Assembly: GCA_963921825.1 (NCBI GenBank)
Contig: OY997593.1
Location: 54,792,039-54,856,038 of the forward strand
Direction: 5' to 3'
Length of the DNA stretch: 64,000 nucleotides
Origin: Erodium maritimum
Taxonomy: Eukaryota; Streptophyta; Magnoliopsida; Geraniales; Geraniaceae
The number at the start of each line of letters is the position of its first letter. Position 1 is the first letter of the stretch. Below are positions 22,349 to 38,204 of this stretch, in pieces. A program made the translations under genes and the position numbers. Below the pieces are notes generated by a model, which worked only from the letters and a program-made list of their open reading frames with translations, searched no databases and was not told where the DNA came from.

Positions 22349-24043
22349 TTCAAAATTGAACGAAGAAAAAACTTCTCTCTCTCTCTCGCAAAGAGTTCAA
22401 ACCCTAGTTCTTCAGACCCCGCCGCCCCTTTCCTCTCTCGCCGACACCGATCTCTGGCTTCGCCCTAGATCATTTCTGGCGAGGACAACCTCTTCTCCCT
22501 CCCTTCTCGTCCCCTTCACTTCCTCCTCCCTTCACCTGACTTTTCCCCCTTCTTCTTGCCCCGTTTCTGCTCTCGCGTCTATACCCCCTTTGCTCCGGTG
22601 GTTTGTTGACGATGTTTGGATCTGTAGGTCTGTTGTCTTCTTGTGAAGCCGACGTCCAGGGACGGGTTGATCTTTTCCTTGGGCGAATTTCTCGGTCAAG
22701 GATGGACTCTGCTCCGGCTATTTCTTGGTGAGGTTGGTTTTTTTTTCGCTGTGGGAAGCATTTCCATTCTGATTTGCTGCGGATCTACACTTTCCTCTCG
22801 GTTTCTCCGGTCAACGCTACAGTCACCTCTCACCCGATCCGGTGACATCTTCCAGTGTAGGGCTTTGATGGTGGGTGAGGGCATCTTCCCTGGCCGTGGT
22901 TCCAATGGTGGTGAAGTTGTCGTTTCTGGGTCACGCAGTTCCTCCCCTTGGCCGGATCTCTCGGTCAAGGTCCGAACTCCGCGCCGTCCAGGCGCTTGCT
23001 GGCCGCTCTGGCCTCGCCTCTCGCCGGTGAAGTGCTCCTCCAACCTTGTAGTTTCTTCTTCGTGTGTCTAAGTCGGCAGATCTGAAGCTTGGGACATCGA
23101 TCCGGTGTGGTTCTGCGTTTTCCGACTTAGATCTGAAGCTGTGGTGGCCGGGCCGGTCATTTCGATGCTTCCTCGGCCGTTTGCTCTTCTGCCCCCATTC
23201 TCCGTCGTTCACAGGGCCTTCGCCTCCGCAGCTGCGTTGCAACTTGTGCTCCATGCCTGCTGTTCGTGCGGAGGAGATCTGATCGGACAGCCTCTCAAGT
23301 ATGCTTTGTGCCAGGAAGAAATTCCAGTGTCCTCGTCTTCGGCGTTCCCGGCGTTGGCCGGAATGTGAGGAGGACCGGGTACGTGCCCAGCCTTAGGGTG
23401 TTGAATGATGATCTTCTTCGAAGGTGTTCTCTTTTCCCTCATCTTGTAGGGTTAGCTTCCCCCCCCCCCCCCCCCCCCATTTTCCTACTGTTTCATACTG
23501 ATAGAGTTCGCATCTTCTCGACCCAGTGTAGGTCGAGCTCACCGGTCAAGGGGTTGGCCGCCGGTGAGTTATCAGGGCAATGTTAGCCCTGTTCAGAATT
23601 TATCAGTTTGGAATTGTTTGGTCTTAGGGTAGGAGTAGTTCAATCCCGACAAGTATCGAATTTGAGTTTGTCTGTTTGTTCGGTCGGGTGTTCGGGTACT
23701 TCCCCTTTAGTGCTTGTTGGGGCTCTTTTCAGCTGTAATCTTGGTGGTGGTCTCTTGTGGTTCCTTGTTTCTGTAATCTGTTTGTAAGCTTGGCTGGTTG
23801 GGTTGCTTTCTTGGTGGTTTATCTTGGTTGTTGCTGGTGTTTGAAGTCCTTATCTTGTTTAGTTGTTTTGTTGTAATCTGGTGGTTCTTTTAGTGGTTTT
23901 CTTGTTGATTCCTTTAAAAGTCGGCTTTGATCGATTTGGGGTTTCTTTTGAAGATCCGTAGCTAGATCTAGGTTTCTTGTAATCCTTTTTCACTTCAAAA
24001 GAGGGTTTATGAAATTTCATTATGCTTTGCCGATCAAAAATAA
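22349..24043 (+). mobile_element. 1.7-kb non-coding retroelement (family C) with 14-bp TSD
   Basis: The unit is bounded by a perfect 14-bp direct repeat, aatcacctcttcta, at 22335-22348 and 24044-24057. The left end has a TC-rich leader (22371-22450); the right end is 'ttatgctttgccgatcaaaa' plus taaa, an L1-type A-rich terminus. Several open frames exist (22191-22646, 22643-23071, 23266-23586) but none resembles ORF1, endonuclease or RT, and none spans the unit. I infer a non-autonomous LINE-derived element. Its leader resembles the partial sequence at 63830-64000. Confidence 0.75.
23459..23478. repeat. Poly-C tract (20 bp)
   Basis: A run of 20 C inside the family C element, flanked by 'gttagctt' and 'attttcc'. 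Confidence 0.9.
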
Positions 24044-24057
24044 AATCACCTCTTCTA

Positions 24058-24425
24058 ATAGAGTTGAACACTATATTCAACTATGATTTATTTTAAACTA
24101 ATAATTTTATTAGGAATTCAAAAGATATGGAGTTACACGCCATTCAACTCTGAAGGAAAAAAAAGAAAGAAGGGCATCCAAGTTATAATTAGACAAAGAA
24201 CAGGTCTTTTACATGGTGCTCAATCATACCTTTCTCCACGGATTAGAAGTATAAAAGTTAAACAGTCTAGCACCATCTGAAAACAAAGTCAACCTTATAG
24301 CCCCATGGCGGAAGCCCCTTCCTCTTGACTGTGATTCATTTCTCTTAAGTTGATTTCAAGCTCACCTATCTAGTTCATGCCAAGAAACCCAACTTCTCTA
24401 ACAAAATGGTCTCATCCTTCCACAA
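24058..24425. other. Unassigned sequence, possible decayed coding region on minus strand
   Basis: No intact gene. On the minus strand short blocks read like decayed protein (for example FVREVGFLGMN and LEINLREMNHSQEEGA) and could continue the similar sequence at 24791-25050 and 25909-26420 once the MITE and solo LTR are ignored. I could not identify the family. Confidence 0.3.
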
Positions 24426-24788
24426 CGTTAAAACGTGTTCTAAAATTTTTGATTGAGCGTTGGCTAGACATCCGTCTAGACCTAGCCGATCCGCCTAGCC
24501 CTTTAAGCGCCTAGAATAAGTTAAAATAACTAGATGATCATAGAGAGATGTTTGGTGTTGGTGATATTAAAGGTTGTGTTTTTGAGTTCTTGGTATTACT
24601 ATTTAGGTATTTTAAATATTTGTTACCATTTTTAATATAATGAAATTCATATTTTGTTTATAATATATCTATTTAAAATTAAAAATTATAAAAAAATACA
24701 AATCCGATTAATCCCCGTCTAGCTCCCGATTAATCTCCGAAGGCCCTAACCGCTCAACTAGTGTCTAGCGACTTTTAAAGCCTTGGTT
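24426..24788. mobile_element. Probable MITE with degenerate terminal inverted repeats
   Basis: The left part (ttgagcgttggctagac, about 24453-24469) and the right part read in reverse (gtctagcgacttttaaagcc inverted, about 24763-24782) share the TTGAGCG...CTAGAC and TTTAAAA-type strings. The core at 24540-24700 is AT-rich. This is the pattern of a widespread plant MITE group with GGCTTTAAAA ends. Target duplications are not clear, so the limits are approximate. Confidence 0.45.
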
Positions 24789-25050
24789 TAAAGTACCGGA
24801 TAGCTCTCAACACAACCTACTATAATCCCTAATTCATCCTCCAACCCCCTCCACAAGACATCCTCAACCAAAACCATATTTCATCGACCACTAACCCCTT
24901 ACCTTGCACCATAGCCAATGACCAACTACACTTTGTCAATAGTCTATGGACCAAAACATGACCAATTGATTTCACAACACCCTTGTACCTAAGGCGTTCC
25001 CTTAAAAAACTCAACCCTCCGAGATCTCAACGCCTTCATTGCATGCATAC

Positions 25051-25908
25051 TGTAGCGCCCCGAAAAATCTCCACCTTTTTCTTTCCGAAGTGTTACCACC
25101 GAAGACGTCCCTGACCGTTAACATCCGGAGTTTACACTTCTGCACACCATCATCCGCACTTGGAGCCTGTTCGGCCCGTCAAGCCATTCAACAATCCCCT
25201 TGTGTGTCCATGGAGTCCGAGGCCCCTTTCTGCGCGCACCACCATCCATCCGAGAGGCCTAGTCGGCCCGCCAAACCACCTCAAGCCCTCACCCATCCGT
25301 GGAGATCCTGCACGCGAAGAAATCTTGTCGAGAAGGAGTTCAGCCCGCCTAAACCCAACGGTGGAACCAGCCCGACCCTAGTCAAGCTCACCTGACCAAC
25401 GCCATGACGACATAGATGAGGAAGAGGTTCGGTCCATGGGCGAACCCACAAGGACTTGTCCATCCAAAGCCCATGAAATCTGATGTTACTCTGATCTTCT
25501 AAAAGATCACCACCTAGTATATGAAGTTCCCTATTAAAAGAGGGAGACAAAGGGATAAACCTTATCCCTTATCTCTATCCCTTCTTCGTGGCCAAGTTAG
25601 AAGAAGATGACTATGTTTATTGAATCTAGGCCTTGAGGAATTCTAGGGTGATTCGAACTAGGAATTTTTCATGTGTATAAATAGGACCCAAGGGTGCTCA
25701 TTTGTACTCATTCGGAGCTCGACCCACACTAGAATATAGGTTTCTCTTGTATCCTAGGAAGGACCTTTTGTTTGACTCAATAAAAGTCTGTTCTACCAAC
25801 TCTGTTTCCTCTATTTTATAGCCATATTTTAGCATAGGCTTAGCGTAGTCAGTCAAAACATACGTCGTCGAACGGGTCGAGGTAGCTTCACACTCTCGGT
25901 CCGTTACA
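25051..25908 (+). mobile_element. Small solo LTR, 858 bp
   Basis: The sequence begins TGTAGCGCCCCG and ends CGGTCCGTTACA, with promoter and processing signals in LTR order: TATAAATA at 25676-25683 and AATAAA at 25779-25784, about 100 bp apart. The TG...CA ends and the TATA/poly(A) order support an LTR. A primer-binding site or internal domain is absent on either side. The flanking 5-mers catac and ctata do not match, so the insertion is old or the ends are off by a few bases. Confidence 0.6.
25676..25683 (+). promoter_or_regulatory. TATA box of the small LTR
   Basis: TATAAATA followed by GGACCC, about 100 bp upstream of an AATAAA signal in the same LTR. Confidence 0.5.
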
Positions 25909-26420
25909 CTATACCCTCATAACACCATTTAAAGAAAGCTTTTGAGCTCAGGAAACAAATACGACCTTTAAAGGCGACCACAACCTAATTCCTCATTTCC
26001 CCAATCTGATCTCCCATTACTCTCATGCAATGGTCTACACGGTCTTTTGACCGTATAAGAGTAAAGCTTCTCCAATTTACAAAACTAGACATACTTCCTC
26101 GTCTCCTAAATTAACGGGAAAAAGAAAATAATATGGCTTACCACTTGCGAGAAAAGAGATAAATAACCTTAACCTTTCATGCCTTTATATCCTTTGACAT
26201 CAAATCTTGAACCGCTAAATCGATCAATCATATTCATGTCGATCTCACAAAACCATTTCACTCGGAAGCCAAAAGGAGTTCAATATGACCGATCAATCAT
26301 TTCTTTTAGTATGAATTGACAGTTCTGTTAGAACTGCCGATTGATAGAAACAACAACATTAATGGAATAAAAGAATGGAAAGCTAATTCCTCGGACAGAA
26401 CCCGGGGAGCTGACCCTTTG
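25909..26420 (-). other. Decayed coding-like sequence, unassigned
   Basis: On the minus strand the sequence reads in fragments across stops and appears continuous with 24791-25050 on the far side of the solo LTR. No family was recognised. It lies downstream of the LINE ORF1 at 26424-28470 and may be the rest of that LINE, but RT motifs were not seen. Confidence 0.3.
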
Positions 26421-27429
26421 AGCTTACTTCCTAGCTAATCCAAGTGATCTTGGAGAGGGTGGATCCCTTTTACGATGGCGGTACGTTTCTATTTGAACTT
26501 GTGCATGTCTCAGATCGACTTGAACCTTCTTGTGTTGTCTATCAAACGCATTGGTCTCACGGAGGAAACCTGTAAGGGTCGATGAGGAGGATTCCAGACG
26601 GCTAAGGAGGTATTCGGGACATAGAGGAGGCTTTGGATCGAGTTGTGTCCGATTCACTGGGCGGAGTGTGCCTTCTCGAGCAAACCCTATCGGTCATCCT
26701 TGCACTCATTGGATCTGGCGAGGCTGCTTTGCTGAACTCACCTCATCTTATTCCATCTATGCATGCGTTGTTGGGAGGGGGTTTTCATCCAATTCCCGTT
26801 TCTTGTGCATCTAGGGAAACCAAGGGGACTTGGCTGGGGAGGTGGGGCCTGAGCTTGGTTATTTTCCCTAGACCCTGGCTCCGGTCCAAAGTACCCTCCG
26901 AGTTCCTGATGGAGAACATGATGTCCTCTTGGTTAGGCAGAAGATCTTGTCTCAGCAGTCCTCTAAATTCTAGGGTCCGTAATCTAAGTAGGATGGTGGA
27001 TCAGACCGAGTGGACACATGCTCCCAGCTCCAAGGATGTACTGGAGCGGTATGCAATAAATCTTGTACCAATACAGGAACAATGGGTCGTAGTGGCTTGA
27101 ATCTCGGTAGGCACCCAAGGCGTCGAAATGGTGGGATGAGTATGCGAGATTGGATGGGTCTGTCTAGTGCCGACGAACCCCCATCCAAAGAGCTAGCGTT
27201 TCCTCCGCCATGAGGGACATGTCTAAGCCCGATGAGACCCGCATATCCGGCCGACCTCCCCTAACGGATTTGGGATCACGATGGCAGAGGCAACCACATG
27301 TGAAGCAGAAGGCCGGGAGGCGTTCATATTGGATACCAGTCCTCGTCGACCAGTTGTGACCCAATATGAACATACAGATAGATCGGCGGAGAAGAGTAAA
27401 TAGCTATTTCCATAACTGTACCTTTAATG

Positions 27430-27442
27430 CCCCCCCCCCCCC
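27430..27442. repeat. Poly-C tract (13 bp)
   Basis: Homopolymer inside the LINE ORF1 remnant, just upstream (minus-strand sense) of the knuckle. Confidence 0.85.
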
Positions 27443-28146
27443 ATGCCACACGAAAGCTTTTGGTCTTGGTTTCGATGATACCGCCGAGAGCCTCCCCTAC
27501 CTGTCATCTTGTCGTCGTCGTCGTGAGGCCATCGAATGAGAGATCAAACATCCGTGCCCATAATTGGATGCAGGAGAATGAGAGTGTACTTGATTTTTTC
27601 TCGTGCTAGGTGTCCTCCAAAATGAGCGAAGAGTGCTAGAACGACCAAGGATTTCCCATATTAATCCATTCCTTCTCCGCATAAGAGGAGAATTTGAAGT
27701 CGGTTACCCATTCAAGATCCTTGATATGAGGTCTCGATGATTCCAAACCTTCATCATCAGTCCCACTATAGCCCCTCGGTCATAGGGTCAAGAGGTGAAA
27801 GTCGTCCGACAAAGTCGAAAGTCGTATGGCCTTCCGTATCGCCGCCAAGAGTCCCATCGGACGATGATGACACAATCTTCCTCCACCTCCATGGATAAGG
27901 CGTCAAATCCCTCTTGCAACGCTAGGATACTTTCCATCGGAGGTTGCGCTGATGGTTCACATGCCCCGACTGTGTGGTCGGGTCCTAGGTGGACGACACC
28001 ATGATTGGGGCAAGAAGAGGTGGAAAAGAACATGAGAGGAGCTGTATGTTCATTGTACTCGGCGCGATCTGGCCTACCCTGGGCAAGTTTGGGGTTCCGA
28101 TTGAGTCTAGAGTCACGCTGACTTGGACAGACACCATCATATGAAA

Positions 28147-28165
28147 GGGGGGGGGGGGGGGGGGG
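28147..28165. repeat. Poly-G tract (19 bp)
   Basis: A run of 19 G within the same LINE ORF1 remnant. On the coding (minus) strand it is a proline run. Confidence 0.9.
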
Positions 28166-28559
28166 TCATTGATCGCATTTTCTGCCTTGGTCGGGTAGGC
28201 CTTATAAAGACATGGTCGGGCCTCAGTGACATATCCATAGGTCTGGAGACCGTAGGGGTTGCAGATGTGTGGTTCGAGGCGTTTAAAGACTGGTCGGCCA
28301 CGTCTACGATCGGAGGTACAGACGGAGTATGGAGGTATTACAAAGCGGTCGAAGATTTTATGGGACCTTAGGAGCGTAGGCCTCGTTGGGAGAAGAAAGG
28401 ATTGCGCCAGGAGGAGGAGGCGGAGACTTGAGGAAGGAGACAAGAAAACTGTAGTAGATGGAGACAACTGGATGGGGGTAGCAAAAGTTTTTTTTCCATC
28501 ATTTTTTTAATTTTTAAATCATTATGCTTTATCAGTTGTTTTATAACGATTTATATGAG

Positions 28560-29215
28560 GTTCCGTTGTGCTCCTCGTGTGGGTTCGCTGGACTCTATGA
28601 GGATTTTATAGTGGAACTATAGGGGACTAGATAAATCGAGAACATTTCAACACCTCAAGGAGGCTCTGTCGAGAAGCAAGCCTGATGTGACATTTCTTTG
28701 TGAGACATTCATCAAAGCGTCAAAGCTTTCTAATTAAAGCTCTAACTCGGGTATACGAGGAAAATCATAGTCGATATCGTAGGCCACCAGGGTGGCCTAA
28801 TGGTCCTTTGGTCACATGTTGTTATCAAGACACCTGGGAGGTAACAAATTAGATTGATATGCGGGCCCTAACAACAAAGAGTGGAAAATTCCAACACACG
28901 AGGCTATTGGGCAACCAAATAGAAAGAAGAGATGTCTTACATAGAAGACAAAGATGCACCTCACTCGGGATCTTGAAATCACGAATGATCAATGGATTCT
29001 GATCGGAGACTTCAATTGTGTGCCCCATCAAGATGAAAAAAAAGGTTGACCTTATTCAGTTACGCTGATCAAGGGTGTTAGGGACTAAGATTAGAACGCT
29101 ATCTCCATGACCTACCCTTAAAGAGATATGACTTCACCTGGCTTGAGGTCACAAAACGTTTGTCAAATTATGCTAAAGCTCATCAACATAGAAACTTTCT
29201 CCTCCCATTAATTAT
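28560..29215 (+). pseudogene. LINE ORF2 endonuclease fragment
   Basis: This is the only ORF2-type coding remnant seen in the window. On the plus strand, joined across stops, it reads WNYRGLDKSRTFQHLKEAL, then SKPDVTFLCETFI, later NDQWILIGDFNCVPHQDEK and FTWLEVT-like sequence. These are the hallmark motifs of the APE-type endonuclease at the start of plant L1 ORF2: WNxRG, the KPDVxFLxET strand and the IGDFN catalytic strand. It breaks off before any RT domain, at about 29215. Multiple stops show it is dead. It ends about 270 bp upstream of the squalene epoxidase TATA box. Confidence 0.75.
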
Positions 29216-29486
29216 TTTATAGGTCTTACCTTTACAATGAATCTTTAATTATTTTATAAGTTTTATCTTTAAAATCGAGATAGTATAACTTGTTTTTAAA
29301 GCGAACAATAAACAAAACATCCCATTTTATCAGGAGCCTATTTAAAAGTGATAGGAAGCTATCCAACCATACTTCAGTGTATTTTGATGGTTGATATTTA
29401 ATAATATTTTTCTTACATTTAGTAAAATAAATAAGGATTCATAATCACACGTTCGAATTTCATCACTGGTCTCTGCTGGCGAGGCC

Positions 29487-29494
29487 TATAAAAA
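29487..29494 (+). promoter_or_regulatory. TATA box of squalene epoxidase
   Basis: TATAAAAA in the context gaggccTATAAAAAggcc lies about 150 bp upstream of the ATG. It is followed by a CT-rich stretch (29501-29540) suited to the transcription start and 5' leader. The assignment is by position and motif. Confidence 0.6.
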
Positions 29495-29644
29495 GGCCCA
29501 GCTCTCTCTATCTTTTCTCGTGCAATCTGTTCTTTCAAGTTTCAACAGCTAACGAGACACTTAACAGATCAGACCATACAGCCTAGCCTCCCTCGTCGTA
29601 TACCCACCCGACGCCGTCGTTCGAATCCGATTCGCGGTCTGCAA

Positions 29645-34059
<4,415 letters not shown>

Positions 34060-35081
34060 GTTACCATATCCAGATAGTAAAATAGGAATGATGTTCCTCA
34101 TTTTTTGAAGCAGAAGGAAGCTTCGGCAATGATATGTGTGTACATCTTTAGACCCTTTTTGTTTCAGAAATCATGTACCTTTAATAACTTTTTACCTTTA
34201 TTGTTCGCTCAAAGTAAATATAATATTTGTTTGTTTTTTACTATTTCTGTTTTGATTAAATCCTTGCTGGAGTTTTTTTTTTTATGTTTGTAAGAGCATG
34301 AAGAGCAGTTAAGCCAAGTGTTTGGCTGGTTTAACAATTTGGTTGAAATTATATTTATTTTCTAGTTTCTTTTGTATTAGTAATGCAACGAATTCTAGTA
34401 TGATCGTCGGAATGTTACTATAGTTTCTCCTTGAGTATTCTCATTTTTCATGTCACCAAGTAGTTTTTCCACCGCCGATGCATGTAGCTAAGACTCCCTA
34501 ATATCCCAGGAAAACTTCGTGTTTCGTTCAATTCAAATATACAATGTATATATGTTTCGTTCGACTGTTGTAAATTGTTGTCCAAATACATTGATGATGT
34601 CTTTGCGTACGTACTTCAAAGCTGTGTTTAGGTCATATGCGAGCACGTCAATGGAATCAACTACTAACCAATAACATAGAATAGCTGCAATACATTTTGA
34701 TAAAGAGAGAAGCCGGTCTTATCGTGACTATTGGACCGTTGACAGGAAATATCGATCGTCATCCTTCAAAGCCCTTATAAAGGACACGACGTGAGCCGTT
34801 GGTCAAAAATTTGGAGCCATCGATCCAACTGTTTGTTTACAAAATATGTGCAGAGCACAAAATGGTGAGGTCGTTACATATTGTGTTCAACACTTTGCTC
34901 GACATTTCGGTTATGTCAAGCAATTTGAGTCGTCGTTGTGTCGACATGATAGACGCTCCATAATAGTATTCTTGACTAATTTTACCACGTAAAGAGTCAA
35001 CAAGTAAAAGATGATATCAAAATTTGAAATTTAAAGGCAGTGATTTTAGTAAAAATTATGACATGTTCCCATGGATTCTTA
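34060..35081. other. 3' flank of squalene epoxidase, no gene
   Basis: The first 250 bp are T-rich and probably include the 3' UTR and poly(A) site (aataacttt and 'gtaaatataatat' near 34200). A stretch from about 34290 (gagcatgaagagcagttaag) looks like one end of a MITE, but no partner end was found. Nothing else is recognised up to 35081. Confidence 0.5.
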
Positions 35082-36780
35082 GAGCACCCACAACGTTGGG
35101 TTTGAGCGAATCCAATTCCCACGATAGGAGTCAGGAATTGAGAGCTCAACATTGCAAGGATCAGGTTCTCGTGTAGCCGACTCCCATGTGAGGAGTAAGA
35201 GCCGGAACCGCGACTCTCAGCTCGTCTAATAGCACCGGTTGGAGCTGGCTACGCGCCATGTGACCTTGCTTGGGAAAAAATAGTCGTTGGCAGCCAACGA
35301 CTATTTTTATTATTTTTAAAAAATTCATAAAAATGAGAATTTTTTTCTATAAATACCCTAACAATATATGTTTTTTGTTCACACTTCCATATTCACACCC
35401 ACAAGCCAAATTGTATACTTGATATCTCATTTTTGCGATCGAGCTATGGATGGCTTTGAAGCAGGGTACGTGAAATGTAGACACGAGTTCTGTGAATGGA
35501 GGAGCAACTAAGTGCAAGAGTGCAACCCCGAGTGGAGGCATTGAGGTAAAGGTTGGAAAGCAGACAACCATCCCAAAGAGAGGTGAATAGAGATTGTGTC
35601 GATGGCCACGAACGACTAATGTGTGATTATTTTACTACCTAGCCTATTTACGGCACCGAGTTATTTAGGCGTATGTTCTAGATGAGCAGGCCTCTGTTCG
35701 CCCAAAAGAATGATGCATTCAAGCGGCCCCGTTATACGAATGCATAACCGCAAAAAGAATGCTAACATAAGGGTGTTCGGCTGATTCTTTGGACGAAGCA
35801 CTACGAATGGGTGCAAGCACCATAATGGAATGTGGGCGACAATTTTACAAGGTCGTTATTGTTTTATTCATGAAAGAGTATGAGAGAACTCCTAATGCGA
35901 AGGACTTGACACGGTTGCTGGAATCAAGATACAGACGAGGGTTCCCGGACATGGTTGAGAATCTTGACTACATCCATTACGAGTGGAAGAACTGCTCAAC
36001 TACGTTGCAAGGGAACTTCAGACGGATGGTCGTCCAATGATAATGCTAGAAATTGTAGCGTCCTGTGATTTATAGATTTGACATGCTATTTTGGTGTTGT
36101 TCGTTCAAACAACGACATCAATGTGCTCAACTATGAACACTTGTTCATCTTTCCATCTATGACTATAAGGTTGAGTACGAGATCAAAAAGAATCGACAAA
36201 ATCGGCCTTATTATTTGGTTAACAGAATTTACCCAATGTGGTTTGGTTTGTAAAAACGATTCGCCATTCTGTTGAAAGTAAACACAAATTGTTTTCCCAA
36301 AGTCCAAGAAGGCGCTCGGAAGGATGTTGAACGAGCTTTTGGAGTTCTTTGAGCATGGTGGCATATACTTTTCCGTTCGGCTCGTATCTTGGACATGTCT
36401 ACGTTGTCTGGAATCATGCACACTTGTATCATTATACACAATATGATTGTAGAGGAGGACCACGACTGGTACAAAAGAAGAGTTGAAGACTTTTATGACG
36501 AGGAACCTCAAGACATACCTTTTTGGTCACCCTAAGAAGGATGGCACCACAGAGGCCCCTTATCCTGCAAACAGTACGTTGAGACCTCTTACCCTACTAA
36601 CAATACATTTTCGTTCGACAACACCTGAAAATGATAACATCTACCGAAAACTCCAAGTTGACCTTATTGAGTACATATATGATCGCTTTGGAGGGGACTA
36701 CGAATCAGAATTGAGATTTAATTTCCATCGTATTTTTTGTACCCATAAATCGTCATCATCGTACCGTCGTTGGTAGGTGT
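35082..36780 (+). pseudogene. Decayed PIF/Harbinger transposase
   Basis: A DDE-type nuclease of plant PIF/Harbinger elements is readable across several frames: CITAKRMLT.GCSADSLDEA, the frame 35789-36040 (...RGFPDMVENLDYIHYEWKNC), then MLFWCC-like and SNNDINVL (about 36080-36130). After IYPMWF-like come QEGARKDVERAFGVL (about 36310-36350), ARILDMSTLSGIMHTCIIIHNMIVEE (split here by position: 36387-36460) and YEEEP-like sequence. These match the catalytic-domain order of the family. Stops and frameshifts abound. A plausible left terminus, agagcacccacaacg, lies at 35081-35095; a right inverted partner was not found. A DNA-binding ORF1 fragment of the same superfamily lies at 15983-16490. Confidence 0.85.
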
Positions 36781-36892
36781 TTGAATTTGGAATAAAGTTA
36801 AGTGAATTGTTTTTCATATATTTATTTATATATTTAATTCAATTCAATTTATAGCAAACTAAAATCAAATTTATTTTATTTTGTATCTAAGG

Positions 36893-37025
36893 GGACACCA
36901 TAATGATTAAGACTCGCTCTCTCATACTTGAGGTTTTGAGTTCGACTCTGGGATATGTGTGTATATTGTTGTACTGTTGAATCTGTTCTTTGGTGTGCAC
37001 CGACGAAGTCTGTATTTTTTTATTT
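36893..37025 (+). mobile_element. tRNA-derived SINE-like sequence
   Basis: A tRNA-like head of about 65 bp has an A-box-like segment (accataatgattaagact) and a B-box-like segment (gttttgagttcgactctggg), spaced as in a Pol III promoter. A T-rich tail ending 'gtatttttttattttcc' follows. It cannot be a functional tRNA gene because the stems do not close and the 3' acceptor half is missing. A SINE of tRNA origin is the best reading; no target duplication was verified. Confidence 0.5.
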
Positions 37026-38204
37026 TCCATATACGCTTTCATCAGGTGTATGTGTTATCTTTCATTGATAAATAAAATTTGGAATTTATTCTTTTTAATA
37101 ATCTATTTTATTTTAGTATTTAGTGAATTCAGAAAAATAATAGTAATTATCAACTTAGTAAATACGCGCTTTAATCTCATTCAATCCATAATCACGTGCA
37201 ATACCATCACCGAGTGATAGCACTCGGCCGATCTCATCCACATACATGATCTCTATAAGATCTTGACGTTGTGAAAAACAACGGATCTTAAACTCGATTT
37301 CTATATAGATTTTAATACAAAAAATAAGATTTATTAAGATCGCAATGCATATTCTTACATATGACTTTTTTGAAACGGGCGACGAGGAACTACATTACTA
37401 GTGCAAGCCAAACCATACAAGTAGGGCTAAAAGCCCTAGGAACATAATATAATCCGAGTCTCCCATTGGACACCCGACGCTCATGAACCCATATAAATAG
37501 TCTAACTTCCATCCTAGACAAATATAACTATCCCTACTTCCTACCTTGTGTTGGAACATTAAACAATTGAAAACATATAAGTAAACTAGAAAATATCCAA
37601 AGTAATGTGAAACATGAAATAAACAGTAACAACATAAGCAAACGAGTCTTCGTTGTGTAAACTCGCTCCCTCAAGCCAAAAACACCGGGCCTGGTCCCGG
37701 TTCGTGAGGGGTAGGCCACCATCCATCTAACCCCCGAGCCCCAACTGGACTCATGGGGCTTGGCGGGGCTGTCTTGCATCCCTATTCATCTCCAAGCCTC
37801 CCTCAGCCTCATCTTCATCCCTAAGCTGATATCATGCATGCGGTTGGTACGTTAACTCTAGGACCCTATTCAACTGGGAGACCAAGTTGTAAACTTGTCA
37901 TGTCTTGGTTCTTCTCTTGGTCTTTAGTATCTTCATCTGCTTGGGACCCACTCCAACCTCGATCTCCCGAGGCTCCTTTTGCTTTCCCCCTTGAGAAAAT
38001 GCTTCCATTACCATCTATGGCTCTCCCGAGAAGGCGACAGTGACTGTGTGGGGTACACACTAATTCCGCTCGTGTTCCCCTCCCTAGCTTCCCGATTGTC
38101 ATCCTAGTCCAAGTTAGTCAGGTCACATGCCTTAGCGATTTCGCTTTTCCCATATAATAATCCTAAATAAGCCCCCCTAAAAAATAGAGGTGTCCCTCGA
38201 GACC
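37026..38204. other. Unassigned AT-rich then retroelement-like sequence
   Basis: From 37026 to 37365 the sequence is AT-rich with no feature. From about 37366 to 38204 it resembles a minus-strand LINE-like copy: a T-run at 37366-37371, an AT-rich tail-like part, then moderately GC-rich broken frames (37534-37779 and 37866-38102 on minus). No motif fixes the family. Confidence 0.35.

Larger units (their letters stand above)
26424..28470 (-). pseudogene. LINE ORF1 remnant with mutated CCHC knuckle
   Basis: On the minus strand the 5' part (28467-27985) has hydrophobic/serine-rich and basic segments. The middle (28033-27788) is acidic. The frame at 27373-27164 reads YERLPAFCFTCGCLCHRDPK, the usual lead-in and CCHC knuckle of plant L1 ORF1, but the last Cys is Ser. 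Further downstream a charged segment (FDRQHKKVQVDLRHAQ) is visible at 26560-26480. Frameshifts and stops throughout make this a dead copy. Confidence 0.6.

Noticed and set aside
36893-36960. tRNA gene
   Set aside because: A- and B-box-like motifs are present but the cloverleaf does not close; a SINE head fits better.
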